NCBI GenBank assembly: GCA_022763115.1
Contig: JALEGJ010000063.1
Span: 36,286-100,285 of the forward strand
Direction: 5' to 3'
Length of the DNA stretch: 64,000 nucleotides
DNA from: Aquisalinus sp.
Lineage (GTDB): Bacteria > Pseudomonadota > Alphaproteobacteria > Caulobacterales > Parvularculaceae
Shown here: positions 26,222-36,653 of the stretch, piece by piece
How positions within the stretch are numbered: the stretch's first letter is position 1
Layout: each line of letters begins with the position of its first letter
Program-made: the position numbers and the translations under genes
Notes under the pieces: model-generated
Database searches by the model: none
Told to the model about the DNA's origin: nothing
Seen by the model: only the letters and a program-made list of their open reading frames with translations

Positions 26222-27268
26222 TCAATCCGGCAATAAGCCAACGATGTGGTCCGTGAATTGCCGGGTTGAATCACTGCCCTTGATATCGGCTGTTCCGTGA
26301 CCGGCTTTAATGGACTGTTGAACAGCCTGCTCAATCGCCTGAGCTGCTTCGGGCTGTTCAAGGGAATGCCGCAGCAGCATGGCGACTGAAAGGATAGCTC
26401 CCACAGGGTTAGCCTTACCCTGCCCGGCGATATCCGGTGCCGAGCCGTGGATTGGTTCGTACAAACCGCGTGTGCCATTCCCCAGCGAGGCGGATGGCGC
26501 AAGACCGATTGAGCCGGAAAGAACAGAGGCTTCGTCGCTCAGAATGTCACCAAAGAGATTTTCTGTCAGGACGACATCATAGGCTGATGGGCACTGAATG
26601 AGTTTCATTGCCATTGCGTCAACCAGCATATGCTCAAGTTGCACATCCTGATACTCATTCTGATGCAGCTCATTGACCGCATTACGCCACAAGCGGCTTG
26701 TGGCCAGCACGTTGGCTTTATCGACAGACGTTACCTTGCCTCTGCGCCCACGGGCTGCTTCAAAAGCGATACGCGCAACGCGGACGACTTCAGCGCGGGA
26801 GTATTCGCATTTATCCTGCGCTGTATCAGCGCCTTCAATACGCTCGCCAAAATACAACCCACCTGTCAGCTCACGAACGATCAGAATATCTACACCTTCC
26901 GCAAGTTCCGGTTTGAGAGGAGACAAACCGGTCATACCTTCAAAGACCGTGATCGGGCGAAGGTTTGCATAGACATCAAGTGCCTTGCGCATGGCGAGTA
27001 GTCCTGCCTCGGGGCGAATTGGTGCGTTATCCCATTTTGGCCCGCCTACAGCGCCGAGGAAAATGGCATCTGCCGAGAGACAAGCGTCTCTTGTCTCATC
27101 CGGGAATGGTGTACCGTGACTATCGATCGCCGCACCGCCAAACGCAAATGTTTCTACGGATAGATCCAAACCGACCTTGTTCACGACAGCGTCCAGCACA
27201 ATGCGCGCCGCCTCAGCTACTTCCGGGCCAACACCGTCGCCAGGTAAAAAAACCAGTTTGCTCCTCAT
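26222..27268 (-). CDS. leuB: 3-isopropylmalate dehydrogenase
   Basis: LPGDGVGPEV, RELTGGLYFG, NLFGDILSDEASVLSGSIGLAPSASLG. Confidence 0.96.
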   Translation of the reverse strand: MRSKLVFLPGDGVGPEVAEAARIVLDAVVNKVGLDLSVETFAFGGAAIDSHGTPFPDETRDACLSADAIFLGAVGGPKWDNAPIRPEAGLLAMRKALDVYANLRPITVFEGMTGLSPLKPELAEGVDILIVRELTGGLYFGERIEGADTAQDKCEYSRAEVVRVARIAFEAARGRRGKVTSVDKANVLATSRLWRNAVNELHQNEYQDVQLEHMLVDAMAMKLIQCPSAYDVVLTENLFGDILSDEASVLSGSIGLAPSASLGNGTRGLYEPIHGSAPDIAGQGKANPVGAILSVAMLLRHSLEQPEAAQAIEQAVQQSIKAGHGTADIKGSDSTRQFTDHIVGLLPD

Positions 27269-27846
27269 GGGCGGGCACTTTCATATTGTTGGATGTTGTC
27301 CATCTGGTTCAGCAGATGGCCCAGCGGATCGACACCATCCAGAAGACAGCGCCGGGCAAAGGGCTCCACGGTGAAAGAGGCTTGTTGATTTTCACCATAC
27401 ACAACTGTCTGTGTTTCCAGATCAACCGTGACCTGCTGCCCCGGCGTCGCCAGCAACGCTGCATGAGTGGCATCGTCTATCTCTACAGGGAGCAATCCAT
27501 TTTTCAGGGCATTACTTTTGAAAATATCGGCGATGTCAGAACTGATGACAACACGGAAGCCAAAATCACTCAACGCCCATGGCGCGTGTTCACGAGACGA
27601 GCCGCAGCCAAAATTAGCCCCGGCGACAAGTATTTTATGCGTTTGCGCCGGAACCGCATCAAGCACACTGTCTGGGCGGAGGTTTCCTTGCGCGTCATAT
27701 CGCCAGTCATAAAATACTGACTTGCCGAGACCATCTTTTGACGTTGTTGTCAAAAAACGCGCCGGGATAATCTGATCCGTATCTATATTGTTTTGCGCCA
27801 AGACAATTGTGTTTGAAGTGATCACTGCGAATGGTTCAAATGACAT
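27265..27846 (-). CDS. leuD: 3-isopropylmalate dehydratase small subunit
   Basis: NIDTDQIIPARFL, GANFGCGSSREHAPWAL; start at MSFEPFAVITS. Confidence 0.95.
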   Translation of the reverse strand: MSFEPFAVITSNTIVLAQNNIDTDQIIPARFLTTTSKDGLGKSVFYDWRYDAQGNLRPDSVLDAVPAQTHKILVAGANFGCGSSREHAPWALSDFGFRVVISSDIADIFKSNALKNGLLPVEIDDATHAALLATPGQQVTVDLETQTVVYGENQQASFTVEPFARRCLLDGVDPLGHLLNQMDNIQQYESARP

Positions 27847-27847
27847 A

Positions 27848-29254
27848 TCAAACCTCCTGATCCATGAACTGGCGCGGATCAGCAATATGACCGGCGACGG
27901 CACTTGCTGCTGCTGTGGCAGGGCTGGCAAGAACTGTCCGCACCCCCTTGCCCTGACGGCCTTTGAAATTGCGGTTGGATGTTGAAATGACCAACTCGCC
28001 CGGCTGGCCCTGATCGCCATTCATGCCAATGCACATGGAGCAACCAGGCAAGCGCCACTGCGCACCAGCGGCAAGAAAAATTTCATGCAGGTTCTCGGCT
28101 TCCGCAGCTTTTCGCACAGCCTCTGATCCGGGAACGACGAGGGCGGTCACACCGTCTCGCACTCTCCGTCCGCGCATGATATTAGCAGCCTCGCGCAAAT
28201 CTGACAGGCGTGAATTGGTGCAACTGCCGATGAAGACCCTGTCTACACGTGCTGTCGTGAAGGGTTGCCCACCCTCGAACTGCATATACTCATTTGCAAG
28301 CCGCGCAGCCTCGTCCTCGCCCATGGGCATAGGTGAATCAACGGATATTGCTGCATCGGGCGAGACACCAAAGGTAATCATCGGGCGCAGATCGGAAACG
28401 TCAATCTGCACCTCACTGTCAAAAACAGCGCCGTCATCTGTGCAAAGACTTCGCCAATCCGCAACAGCAGCCTCCCAGTCATTGTCGTTTGGAGCATAGT
28501 CACGCCCCCTGAGCCAGCTAAACGTCGTCTCGTCCGGCGCGACCATGCCGGACCGGGCACCGGCCTCGATGGACATATTGCAGAGTGTCATACGCCCTTC
28601 CATGGAAAGGGTGCGCACTGCTTCTCCGGCAAATTCGATTGCATAGCCCTGCCCGCCATCGGCACCAATATGCGCGATGAACGCAAGGGCCATATCTTTG
28701 GCACTACTGCCTTTTGGTAAGACGCCGTCAAATTGAATACGCATGGTTTTTGGCTTGCGCTGCAAGACACATTGTGTGGCCAGAACATGCCCGACTTCCG
28801 TCGTGCCAATACCGAAAGCCAGTGCGCCAAAAGCGCCGTGTGTTGATGTGTGACTGTCACCACACACGATGGTCTTGCCCGGTTGCGTCAATCCCAGTTC
28901 CGGCCCGATGACGTGGACAATACCACGGCGAGGGTCATCGAGGCCAAATAACTCAACGTCATGCGCCGCGCAATTTTCGATCAGCGTATGGACCTGTTTC
29001 TCTGCCTGCGCACTAATATAAGGTAATTTACCGTTTTGATCCGGCGGTAATGTCGGGGTTGAATGATCGAGCGTACCGATTGTCAGATCAGGACGGCGAA
29101 CATTCAGGCCCCGCTCCTTCAACACCGTAAATGCCTGTGGGGAGGTTACTTCGTGAATCAGATGCAAATCAATATACAGAACGGCTGGCGCCTCTTCTGT
29201 TTCCGGCTCGACCACATGTTGCTCCCACAACTTGTCGAATAATGTCTTCGGCAT
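27848..29254 (-). CDS. leuC: 3-isopropylmalate dehydratase large subunit
   Basis: [59 protein letters not shown]; start at [10 protein letters not shown]. Confidence 0.96.
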   Translation of the reverse strand: MPKTLFDKLWEQHVVEPETEEAPAVLYIDLHLIHEVTSPQAFTVLKERGLNVRRPDLTIGTLDHSTPTLPPDQNGKLPYISAQAEKQVHTLIENCAAHDVELFGLDDPRRGIVHVIGPELGLTQPGKTIVCGDSHTSTHGAFGALAFGIGTTEVGHVLATQCVLQRKPKTMRIQFDGVLPKGSSAKDMALAFIAHIGADGGQGYAIEFAGEAVRTLSMEGRMTLCNMSIEAGARSGMVAPDETTFSWLRGRDYAPNDNDWEAAVADWRSLCTDDGAVFDSEVQIDVSDLRPMITFGVSPDAAISVDSPMPMGEDEAARLANEYMQFEGGQPFTTARVDRVFIGSCTNSRLSDLREAANIMRGRRVRDGVTALVVPGSEAVRKAAEAENLHEIFLAAGAQWRLPGCSMCIGMNGDQGQPGELVISTSNRNFKGRQGKGVRTVLASPATAAASAVAGHIADPRQFMDQEV

Positions 29255-29265
29255 TGCTACCCCCC

Positions 29266-30819
29266 TCACGCGACAGCCCGGCGCTGGGCCTCGACGCCAG
29301 CAGCCAGATTGATCGCTGCCACGAAAGCCGCCACAGCAGCATCTGCCACATCCACTTCGCGGGCTGTACCTGTGTAACGATCTTCGCCAACTTCGATTAC
29401 AGCTTCTGCGCGCACAATGCCTTCATCGGCCACATGGTGTAGATCAAGAACGGCGATACGTCCGGGTACGCCTGTGATGGCGCATACTGCCGCAAAAGCC
29501 GCGTCAATTGGCCCTTCTCCCTCCGAGATCACTGTCTGGCGTTCTTCCTGTTCATCGTGCTTCAGGGTGATGCGCGCAAATGGTCTCGTGTCGTCATCTA
29601 CATCGGCGCGCAACTCCACCCGGCGCACACGCCACGGCCCCTGCCGTCCATCATGCTCGCTATTGCCGGTCACCAGAGCGACAAGATCAGCATCGGTTAC
29701 CTCACGGGCCGTATCGGCCAGTTTCTTGAAGTCCGGGAACAAGTCGCCCACGCGCTGGTCGGTTATGTCGAAACCAAGTGACCTGATGCGTGCAGCCAGG
29801 GCATGTTTGCCGGAGTGCTTGCCCAGCACAATGGAGTTTGACGGCATCCCGACGGCTTCTGCATCCATGATTTCATAAGTGCGCTTGTCTGCCAGCACCC
29901 CGTGCTGATGAATGCCCGCTTCATGCGCGAAAGCGTTTTTGCCAACAATAGCTTTATTACGGGGGATCGGATTATGCGTGACACGGCTTAAGGCCACACT
30001 GGCAGGGTAAATTTTCGGTGTTTGAATTTGTGTACGCACACCGAAGTAGTCTTTTCGTGTCGTCAACGCCATGACGGCTTCTTCCATGGAGCAATTACCG
30101 GCACGCTCACCGATGCCGTTTATGGCGCATTCAATCTGGCGCGCCCCGCCCCGCACTGCCGCCAATGAATTGGCGACAGCCATGCCCAGATCATCGTGAC
30201 AGTGCACCGAGAAGGTGACGTTTTCAGCCCCGGAGATGTGAGACACACTGTCGATCAAAAATTTGAAAAGGTCGGTCATTTCTTCCGGTGTCGTATATCC
30301 CACCGTATCCGGAATGTTGATCGTTGTTGCACCTGCTTCAATGGCTGCGGTGACGGCTTCGACGAGATAATCCCGTTCCGTGCGAATGGCATCTTCCGGT
30401 GAGAACTCCACGTCCTCCACCGCAGACCGGGCATAAGCAACGAGATGGGAAATGCGCTCCAGAATTTCCGAGCGACTCATCTTCAGTTTGGCGTCGCGAT
30501 GTGTCGGACTTGTGCCGATAAATGTGTGCACACGCCTGTTTTTTGCCGGGGCAACTGCCAGGGCAGCGGCATCGATGTCTTTTTCATTGAGGCGCGCCAG
30601 TGAACAGATGGTTGGTCCGTCTATTTCTTCTGCCACGGCGCGTACGGCTCTGGCATCGCCGGGTGAGGCAGCTGCAAAACCGGCTTCGATGATATCGACA
30701 TTCAGGTCTCGCAACGCGCGCGCGATGACCAGCTTGCCGTCTGTAGACATGGAAAAGCCGGGAGCCTGTTCGCCGTCTCGCAGGGTTGTATCAAAAATTT
30801 TTACGTGGGGTTCAGTCAT
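29266..30819 (-). CDS. leuA: 2-isopropylmalate synthase
   Basis: [69 protein letters not shown]; start at MTEPHVKIF. Confidence 0.96.
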   Translation of the reverse strand: MTEPHVKIFDTTLRDGEQAPGFSMSTDGKLVIARALRDLNVDIIEAGFAAASPGDARAVRAVAEEIDGPTICSLARLNEKDIDAAALAVAPAKNRRVHTFIGTSPTHRDAKLKMSRSEILERISHLVAYARSAVEDVEFSPEDAIRTERDYLVEAVTAAIEAGATTINIPDTVGYTTPEEMTDLFKFLIDSVSHISGAENVTFSVHCHDDLGMAVANSLAAVRGGARQIECAINGIGERAGNCSMEEAVMALTTRKDYFGVRTQIQTPKIYPASVALSRVTHNPIPRNKAIVGKNAFAHEAGIHQHGVLADKRTYEIMDAEAVGMPSNSIVLGKHSGKHALAARIRSLGFDITDQRVGDLFPDFKKLADTAREVTDADLVALVTGNSEHDGRQGPWRVRRVELRADVDDDTRPFARITLKHDEQEERQTVISEGEGPIDAAFAAVCAITGVPGRIAVLDLHHVADEGIVRAEAVIEVGEDRYTGTAREVDVADAAVAAFVAAINLAAGVEAQRRAVA

Positions 30820-30858
30820 CAGTTTGGTGTCCCTTGATTGAAGTGAAGTGTGCAATCA

Positions 30859-30879
30859 GCGTGAGGATTATCCTCACGC
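30859..30879. repeat. Perfect 9-bp inverted repeat (GCGTGAGGA-TTA-TCCTCACGC) upstream of leuA
   Basis: Direct reading; ilvN-leuA intergenic region. Confidence 0.7.
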
Positions 30880-30946
30880 GGGACTAAGTCGCGTGGTCAG
30901 TGGCGTACCGGTACAACAGTTGTGAAATCCTTGCATCGAAATATCT

Positions 30947-31498
30947 CTAGTCTTTCTCTGCACCACGCCGGATTGATAACACACCTGTGCGGGAAACTTC
31001 CGTCAGGCCAAGTGGGCGCATCAGATCTATGAACGCGTTTATCTTTTCGCGCGCGCCTGTCACCTCAAAGACAAAAGAGGCTTGTGTTACATCAAGCGCT
31101 CGGGCACGGAAGATATCCGCCGTGCGCATCGCTTCGACGCGCGCCTCACCTTCGCTGGAGATTTTGACCAGAGCCAATTCCCGTTCCAGCGAATCTTTCT
31201 CTTCGGAGATATCGACAACCCGGCGCACGGGCACCAGCCGGCCAAGCTGGGCCTTGATTTGGTCGATCTTGGACGGTGTACCGCCAGTGACGACCGTGAT
31301 GCGCGAAGTATGTTTTTCCTCATCTGTTTCCGCAACCGTCAGGCTTTCGATGTTATAGCCGCGTGCCGAGATCAGGCCGACAACGCGCGAGAGGACGCCC
31401 GGCTCATTGTCAACGATTATGGCGAGAATGGATTCTCGATACTCTTCCTGTTTCACCGTAACAGGATAAACAGACTGAGAGGCATTTAACGTAGACAT
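30947..31498 (-). CDS. ilvN: Acetolactate synthase small (regulatory) subunit
   Basis: ACT domain VDNEPGVLSRVVGLISARGYNIESLTVAETD; adjacent to the large subunit. Confidence 0.95.
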   Translation of the reverse strand: MSTLNASQSVYPVTVKQEEYRESILAIIVDNEPGVLSRVVGLISARGYNIESLTVAETDEEKHTSRITVVTGGTPSKIDQIKAQLGRLVPVRRVVDISEEKDSLERELALVKISSEGEARVEAMRTADIFRARALDVTQASFVFEVTGAREKINAFIDLMRPLGLTEVSRTGVLSIRRGAEKD

Positions 31499-33294
31499 CA
31501 GACCAGCACCTTTCCGGCGTCACTGATTTCATCGCCTGTCACGGCGCCGCCCATCAGCATGTCATAATGGGCTGCGCCAGAAGGGATCATTGGGAAGACG
31601 TTTTCCTCTTTGGTAACGCAGCAATCAAAAATGACGGGCTTGTTGACATTGATCATCTCCATGATCTTGCCATCAAGCTCCTGCTTCGTTTTGGCCCGGT
31701 AGCCAACCCCGCCATAGGCTTCGGCCAGTTTCACAAAATCCGGCAGGCTGGCGGAATAGGAATGTGAGTAGCGCCCGCCATGCAACAATTCCTGCCATTG
31801 CCGCACCATGCCGAGATACTCATTATTCAGAATGAATATCTTCACAGGCAGATCATGCTGCACAGCCGCAGAGATTTCCTGCATCGTCATCTGCACGGAG
31901 GCATCGCCCGCAATATCAATGACCAGCGCATCCGGGTGTGCTGCCTGAACGCCGAGTGTCGCTGGCAGGCCATAGCCCATGGTGCCCAATCCGCCGGACG
32001 TCATCCAGCGATTGGGTTCCATGAAATGAAAGTGCTGCGCCGCCCACATCTGATGCTGACCAACCTCAGTGGTGATATACACGTCTCTGTCCTTTGTCAG
32101 TTCGTAGAGACGCTCGATTGCGTATTGCGGCTGTATCTCATCCCCAGACTTGTCGTAGGCGAATGAATTGCGGGCGCGCCATGCCTTGATGCTTTCCCAC
32201 CAGCCCGAGAGACGCTCACGATCCGCCGGTGTCGCCTGATCTCGCCGCTGCCATTCTGTCAGGAGGGCTTTGAGTATTTCCCCGGCGTCGCCAATGAGAG
32301 GTAAATCGACCGGTACGTTCTTGTTGATTGACGACGGATCAATATCGATATGGATCTTGCGCGAGCCCGGTGAGAAGGCATCAAGACGGCCCGTCACCCG
32401 GTCATCGAAACGCGCGCCAACCGCAATCATCAGGTCGCATTCGTGCATGGCGTTGTTCGCTTCAAAACTGCCATGCATCCCGAGCATCCCCAGCCAGTGC
32501 GGATCACCTGCCGGGTAGGCACCAAGGCCCATCAGTGTTGATGTAACGGGCGCACCTGTCGCCTGAACCAGTGTGCGCAAATCCTGCGAAGCTTGCGGCC
32601 CTGCATTGATGACGCCGCCGCCTGTATAGAAAACCGGCCTCTGGGCATGGCGCAGCATTTCAACCGCTTGCTGAATATCCCGGCTGACAGGCGCCGGCAC
32701 TACGATGCAGTTACGTGTTCTGGCATCATTGCGTGAAACGTAATCCGCCTTCTCGAACTGAACATCTTTCGGAATATCCATCAGCACCGGCCCCGGACGA
32801 CCATTGCGGGCCACATGGAAAGCCTCATGGGTCAGCCGTGGCAGGCTCTCTGCGCTTGTGACGAGATAATTATGCTTCGTACACGCGCGCGTAATGCCGA
32901 TTGTATCGCATTCCTGGAAGGCATCCGTGCCAATCAGGGGGCGGGCAACCTGACCGGTAATGCAGACAAGCGGGATTGAATCAAGCAAGGCATCCGCGAG
33001 GCCCGTCACCGCGTTGGTGGCACCGGGACCCGAGGTGACAAGCACCACGCCGACCTTGCCGGTTGATCTTGCATAGCCTTCGGCAGCGTGAACCGCGCCC
33101 TGCTCGTGGCGCATCAGGATGTGCTGGATCGTATCACGCGCGTAGAGCGCATCATAGATCGGCAATACGGCCCCGCCGGGATAACCGAAGATGACCTCGA
33201 CGCCCTGCTCCTCCAGTGCATCGAGCAGCAACTCTGCCCCCGGTTTGGTAATCAGTGTGGCATCATCAGTTTTGGCTTTGGTTTCGATGCTCAT
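31498..33294 (-). CDS. ilvB: Acetolactate synthase large subunit
   Basis: EVIFGYPGGAVLPIYDAL, RHEQGAVHAAEGYARSTGKVGV, TPP motif IDIAGDASVQMTMQEISAAVQHDLPVKIFILNN. Confidence 0.96.
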   Translation of the reverse strand: MSIETKAKTDDATLITKPGAELLLDALEEQGVEVIFGYPGGAVLPIYDALYARDTIQHILMRHEQGAVHAAEGYARSTGKVGVVLVTSGPGATNAVTGLADALLDSIPLVCITGQVARPLIGTDAFQECDTIGITRACTKHNYLVTSAESLPRLTHEAFHVARNGRPGPVLMDIPKDVQFEKADYVSRNDARTRNCIVVPAPVSRDIQQAVEMLRHAQRPVFYTGGGVINAGPQASQDLRTLVQATGAPVTSTLMGLGAYPAGDPHWLGMLGMHGSFEANNAMHECDLMIAVGARFDDRVTGRLDAFSPGSRKIHIDIDPSSINKNVPVDLPLIGDAGEILKALLTEWQRRDQATPADRERLSGWWESIKAWRARNSFAYDKSGDEIQPQYAIERLYELTKDRDVYITTEVGQHQMWAAQHFHFMEPNRWMTSGGLGTMGYGLPATLGVQAAHPDALVIDIAGDASVQMTMQEISAAVQHDLPVKIFILNNEYLGMVRQWQELLHGGRYSHSYSASLPDFVKLAEAYGGVGYRAKTKQELDGKIMEMINVNKPVIFDCCVTKEENVFPMIPSGAAHYDMLMGGAVTGDEISDAGKVLV

Positions 33295-33299
33295 GACAA

Positions 33300-34982
33300 T
33301 CAGTCTTTCTCGATAGTCTCGGTGAAAATTGTGACAGCCCCTTTCGAGGCGGACGAGACGAGCGCAGCATATTTGTCGAACGCGCCGCCCATGCGGTTAA
33401 TCGGTTTGGGGACATGGCTTTCGCGGCGCGCCTGCCAGTCGATGTCAGCATCAATGCGCCGTGCTTCTGCATCAATACGGATGGTATCGCCATCTTCAAT
33501 CAGCGCGAGCGGGCCACCAGCCGCCGCCTCTGGCGAGACATGGCCAATGACGAAACCGTGGGAGGCACCAGAGAAACGGCCATCCGTGATAAGAGCAACC
33601 TTTCCGGCAAGGCCCTGCCCGGCCACAGCGGCAGTTACCGCCAGCATTTCGCGCATACCGGGGCCGCCTTTGGGGCCTTCGTGGCGGATGATGACGACAT
33701 CGCCTTCAACGATCTCCCGCCCGGAGACGGCTTTGAAGGCAGCTTCTTCCCCGTCAAAAACGCGGGCGCGGCCTGTGAAGGATCCGTCGCTGTAACCGGC
33801 GGTCTTGAGCACAGAGCCTTCCGGTGCGAGATCACCATAGAGGATGCGCAAACCGCCTGTTTCCTTTACCGGCGCGTTTACGGGATGAACAACTTTCTGG
33901 CCTGCTGTTTCTTCTGCCTCTGCAAACTCTTCGAACATGGTGCGTCCACTGACTGTAGGCGCATCTGCTATCTTCTGCCCTTCCATCAGCCTCTTGCCGA
34001 ACAGTCGCACGCCGCCTGCCTCGTGTAGGTCACGGGCGAGAAACTGGCCGCCCGGTTTCAGGTCGGTAATGACCGGCGTGTTGCGCGATAATTCATCAAA
34101 TTCATCAATCGAAAAACTGATGCCCGCCTCAGCCGCGATTGCGGGCAGGTGGAGCACCGCGTTCGTGGAACCACCGCTCGCAACGACAGCTGTGGCGGCG
34201 TTACGCAAGGATGTCTCCGTGATGAAGTGGCGTGCTGTTGTGCCTTCATGAGCCAGTTTTGCAACCAACTCACCGCAGCGCTTTGCTTCTGCCGGTTTGG
34301 CATCATGAGTTGCTGGCGGATCCCCTGCACCCATGGGTGCGAGCCCCAGAAACGCCATGGCCATCGCCATGGTATTGGCCGTGAACTGACCACCGCACGC
34401 GCCAGCCCCGGGACAGGCGTGACGCTCAATCTCATCCAGTTCGTCGTCGGACATATCGCCCTTGGCATGACTGCCGACAGCTTCAAAGACATCCTGAATG
34501 GACAAGTCGCGCCCTTTGCAATGGCCGGGCATGATCGTGCCGCCATAGAAGATGACGCCGGGTATATCCATGCGGGCCAGCGCCATGGCCGCAGCGGGGA
34601 TCGTCTTGTCACAGCCAACCAAAATAATTGCTGCATCAAGGGAATGTCCGCGCACGGCCAGTTCAATCGAGTCCGTGATGACTTCCCGCGAGATCAGGGA
34701 AGCGCGCATTCCCTCGCCGCCCATGGTGATACCGTCAGAGACCACGATGGTATTGAAGTCGACCGGCGTTGCCGCGCCAGCGCGGATGCCTTCGCGGATC
34801 GGCTCTGCGAGATCAGCCAGATGCATGTTGCACGGCGTCACCGTTGACCAGGTGTTGACCACGGCAATCATCGGCTGGGCGAAATCCTGATCGGTAAAGC
34901 CTGCACCGCGCAGCATGGCGCGGGCCGGTGCCTTGGCCGGGCCTTTGGTGATCGCGTCTGATCTTTTCGGTTTCTGATCCAT
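33300..34982 (-). CDS. ilvD: Dihydroxy-acid dehydratase
   Basis: GCDKTIPAAAMALARMDIPGVIFYGG, CPGAGACGGQFTANTMAMAMAFLG, LITDGRFSGASHGFVIGHVSPEAA. Confidence 0.96.
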   Translation of the reverse strand: MDQKPKRSDAITKGPAKAPARAMLRGAGFTDQDFAQPMIAVVNTWSTVTPCNMHLADLAEPIREGIRAGAATPVDFNTIVVSDGITMGGEGMRASLISREVITDSIELAVRGHSLDAAIILVGCDKTIPAAAMALARMDIPGVIFYGGTIMPGHCKGRDLSIQDVFEAVGSHAKGDMSDDELDEIERHACPGAGACGGQFTANTMAMAMAFLGLAPMGAGDPPATHDAKPAEAKRCGELVAKLAHEGTTARHFITETSLRNAATAVVASGGSTNAVLHLPAIAAEAGISFSIDEFDELSRNTPVITDLKPGGQFLARDLHEAGGVRLFGKRLMEGQKIADAPTVSGRTMFEEFAEAEETAGQKVVHPVNAPVKETGGLRILYGDLAPEGSVLKTAGYSDGSFTGRARVFDGEEAAFKAVSGREIVEGDVVIIRHEGPKGGPGMREMLAVTAAVAGQGLAGKVALITDGRFSGASHGFVIGHVSPEAAAGGPLALIEDGDTIRIDAEARRIDADIDWQARRESHVPKPINRMGGAFDKYAALVSSASKGAVTIFTETIEKD

Positions 34983-35014
34983 AATCTGTTCCTGCCTGAC
35001 TGCAGCTTACAAAC

Positions 35015-35042
35015 AAAAAACCCGCTTCCTTTCGGTCGCGGG
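35015..35042 (-). terminator. Intrinsic terminator of the ilv leader (attenuator) upstream of ilvD
   Basis: Minus strand CCCGCgaCC-GAAA-GGaaGCGGG-TTTTTT located between the leader ORF and ilvD. Confidence 0.8.
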
Positions 35043-35068
35043 GGCTGTTGGTTCGTGCTGCTTATTGC

Positions 35069-35206
35069 CTAGTTTGCACGCTCCCTGGCCGCCCCCGACA
35101 CAGGGCTAATCACGAGGACCACAAGGAGGAGTAGCGCAGCAAACAGAGCAACGCTGCTGCTTTGCGCGAGAAAGTTCATGTCGGTACTGAGCAAAGATGT
35201 CATCAT
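35069..35206 (-). CDS. ilv operon leader peptide (45 aa): MMTSLLSTDMNFLAQSSSVALFAALLLLVVLVISPVSGAARERAN*
   Basis: Manual translation; nine consecutive Leu/Val/Ile codons (LLLLVVLVI) followed by a terminator and ilvD; C-terminal PVSGAA resembles enterobacterial IlvL PPCGAA. Not in the ORF track. Confidence 0.85.
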   Translation of the reverse strand: MMTSLLSTDMNFLAQSSSVALFAALLLLVVLVISPVSGAARERAN

Positions 35207-35372
35207 CTGTCTCTGGTCCTCTTGAAGAGCTGAATTAACTCTTAATCCTTTCTATAGGTGAAGGAAGGCTTAACGAAAAGCAAAAAATGCTAAATATCTG
35301 CACTGGATGCGCATGATTGTCCGGGAAATACAAAATTGAGCATTTTCTGCCAAGGCATGATGGGCCGTATGG

Positions 35373-36653
35373 CTATGGCCTGATCTGCCCATCACCGCGC
35401 ACAACCGTCTTGTATGTCGTCAACTCTTCAAGACCGACGGGGCCGCGCGCGTGAAGGCGGCCCGTGGCAATACCGATTTCAGCACCCATGCCGAATTCTC
35501 CCCCATCGGCAAACTGGGTCGAGGCATTATGCAGGACAATGGCACTGTCGACACCGTCGAGAAATTTTTGCGCTGTGCCAGCATTCTCGGTGACGATGCT
35601 TTCTGTATGGCCAGACGAAAACTGCCGGATATGAGAGATGGCGCCGACTACACCTTCAACGGCAGCAATGGACAGGACAGGTTCAAGATACTCCGTATGC
35701 CAGTCCAATTCGATAGCGTGGGCGATTTCCGGATCAATTTCCGTGACGGCATGGTCGCCGCGCAACTCACAGCCTGCTTCGCGCAAGGCCGCTGCGACTG
35801 GTGGCAGCAACTCGGGCAATCGCTCGCGGTCAATGAGCAGCGTTTCAGCCGCGCCGCAGACGCCGGTACGGCGCATTTTGGAATTGAGGGTAATGCTGAC
35901 GGCTTTTTCGATGTCTGCATCACGGTCGAGATAGACATGGCAGATGCCATCCAGATGACTGAGCACCGGCACCCGCGCTTCTGCCTGTACTCGGGCGACC
36001 AGTGATTTGCCCCCACGGGGAATAACCAGGTCAATTTTATTATCGAGGCCGCCGAGCAAAAGTCCAACGGCATCGCGGTCTGCTGTTGCGACAATCTGGG
36101 CCGCATAGGCAGGCAGGCCTGCAGCGATCAGTCCTTCACAAAAGCAGGCATGAAGTATTTTTGCGGTTTCGATACACTCTGAGCCGCCGCGCAGGATTGC
36201 GGCATTGCCGGATTTGATCGCCAGCGCGGCGGCATCCACCGTCACATTCGGGCGGCTCTCATAGATCACAGCGATGACGCCGATGGGCGTACTGACCCGC
36301 TGGAATTCAAGGCCATTCTGCACAGACCATTCTCTAATGACCTGGCCCACAGGGTCGGGCAAGTCAGCTATTTTTTTCAGGCTCTCACAGATATCCGTGA
36401 TGCGCGCCGGGGTGAGTTGCATCCGGTCAACGAAGGAGGCCTGTTGCCCGCGCGCCTCTGCCGCTTCAACTTCGATTTCATTGATGCGAAGGATTTCATC
36501 TTTTTTTTCAGCAATGATTTTGGCTGCCTGACGCAGGGCGTCAGATTTTTTTTCGCTCGTCTGCGTGGCAAGCGCCTGCGCCGCCGCCTGTGCGTGAGCG
36601 GCGAGCATGGCCATATAAGCTGGCAGTCGGTCTGGACCTGTTTCTTCAAGCAT
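35373..36653 (-). CDS. proA: Gamma-glutamyl phosphate reductase
   Basis: PIGVIAVIYESRPNVTVDAAALAIKSGNAAILRGGSE, LDGICHVYLD. Confidence 0.95.
   Translation of the reverse strand: MLEETGPDRLPAYMAMLAAHAQAAAQALATQTSEKKSDALRQAAKIIAEKKDEILRINEIEVEAAEARGQQASFVDRMQLTPARITDICESLKKIADLPDPVGQVIREWSVQNGLEFQRVSTPIGVIAVIYESRPNVTVDAAALAIKSGNAAILRGGSECIETAKILHACFCEGLIAAGLPAYAAQIVATADRDAVGLLLGGLDNKIDLVIPRGGKSLVARVQAEARVPVLSHLDGICHVYLDRDADIEKAVSITLNSKMRRTGVCGAAETLLIDRERLPELLPPVAAALREAGCELRGDHAVTEIDPEIAHAIELDWHTEYLEPVLSIAAVEGVVGAISHIRQFSSGHTESIVTENAGTAQKFLDGVDSAIVLHNASTQFADGGEFGMGAEIGIATGRLHARGPVGLEELTTYKTVVRGDGQIRP

Noticed and set aside
30840-30946. Possible leuA leader peptide upstream of leuA
   Set aside because: The only short ORF (MQGFHNCCTGTPLTTRLSPA*) lacks a Leu-codon run and there is no terminator T-tract
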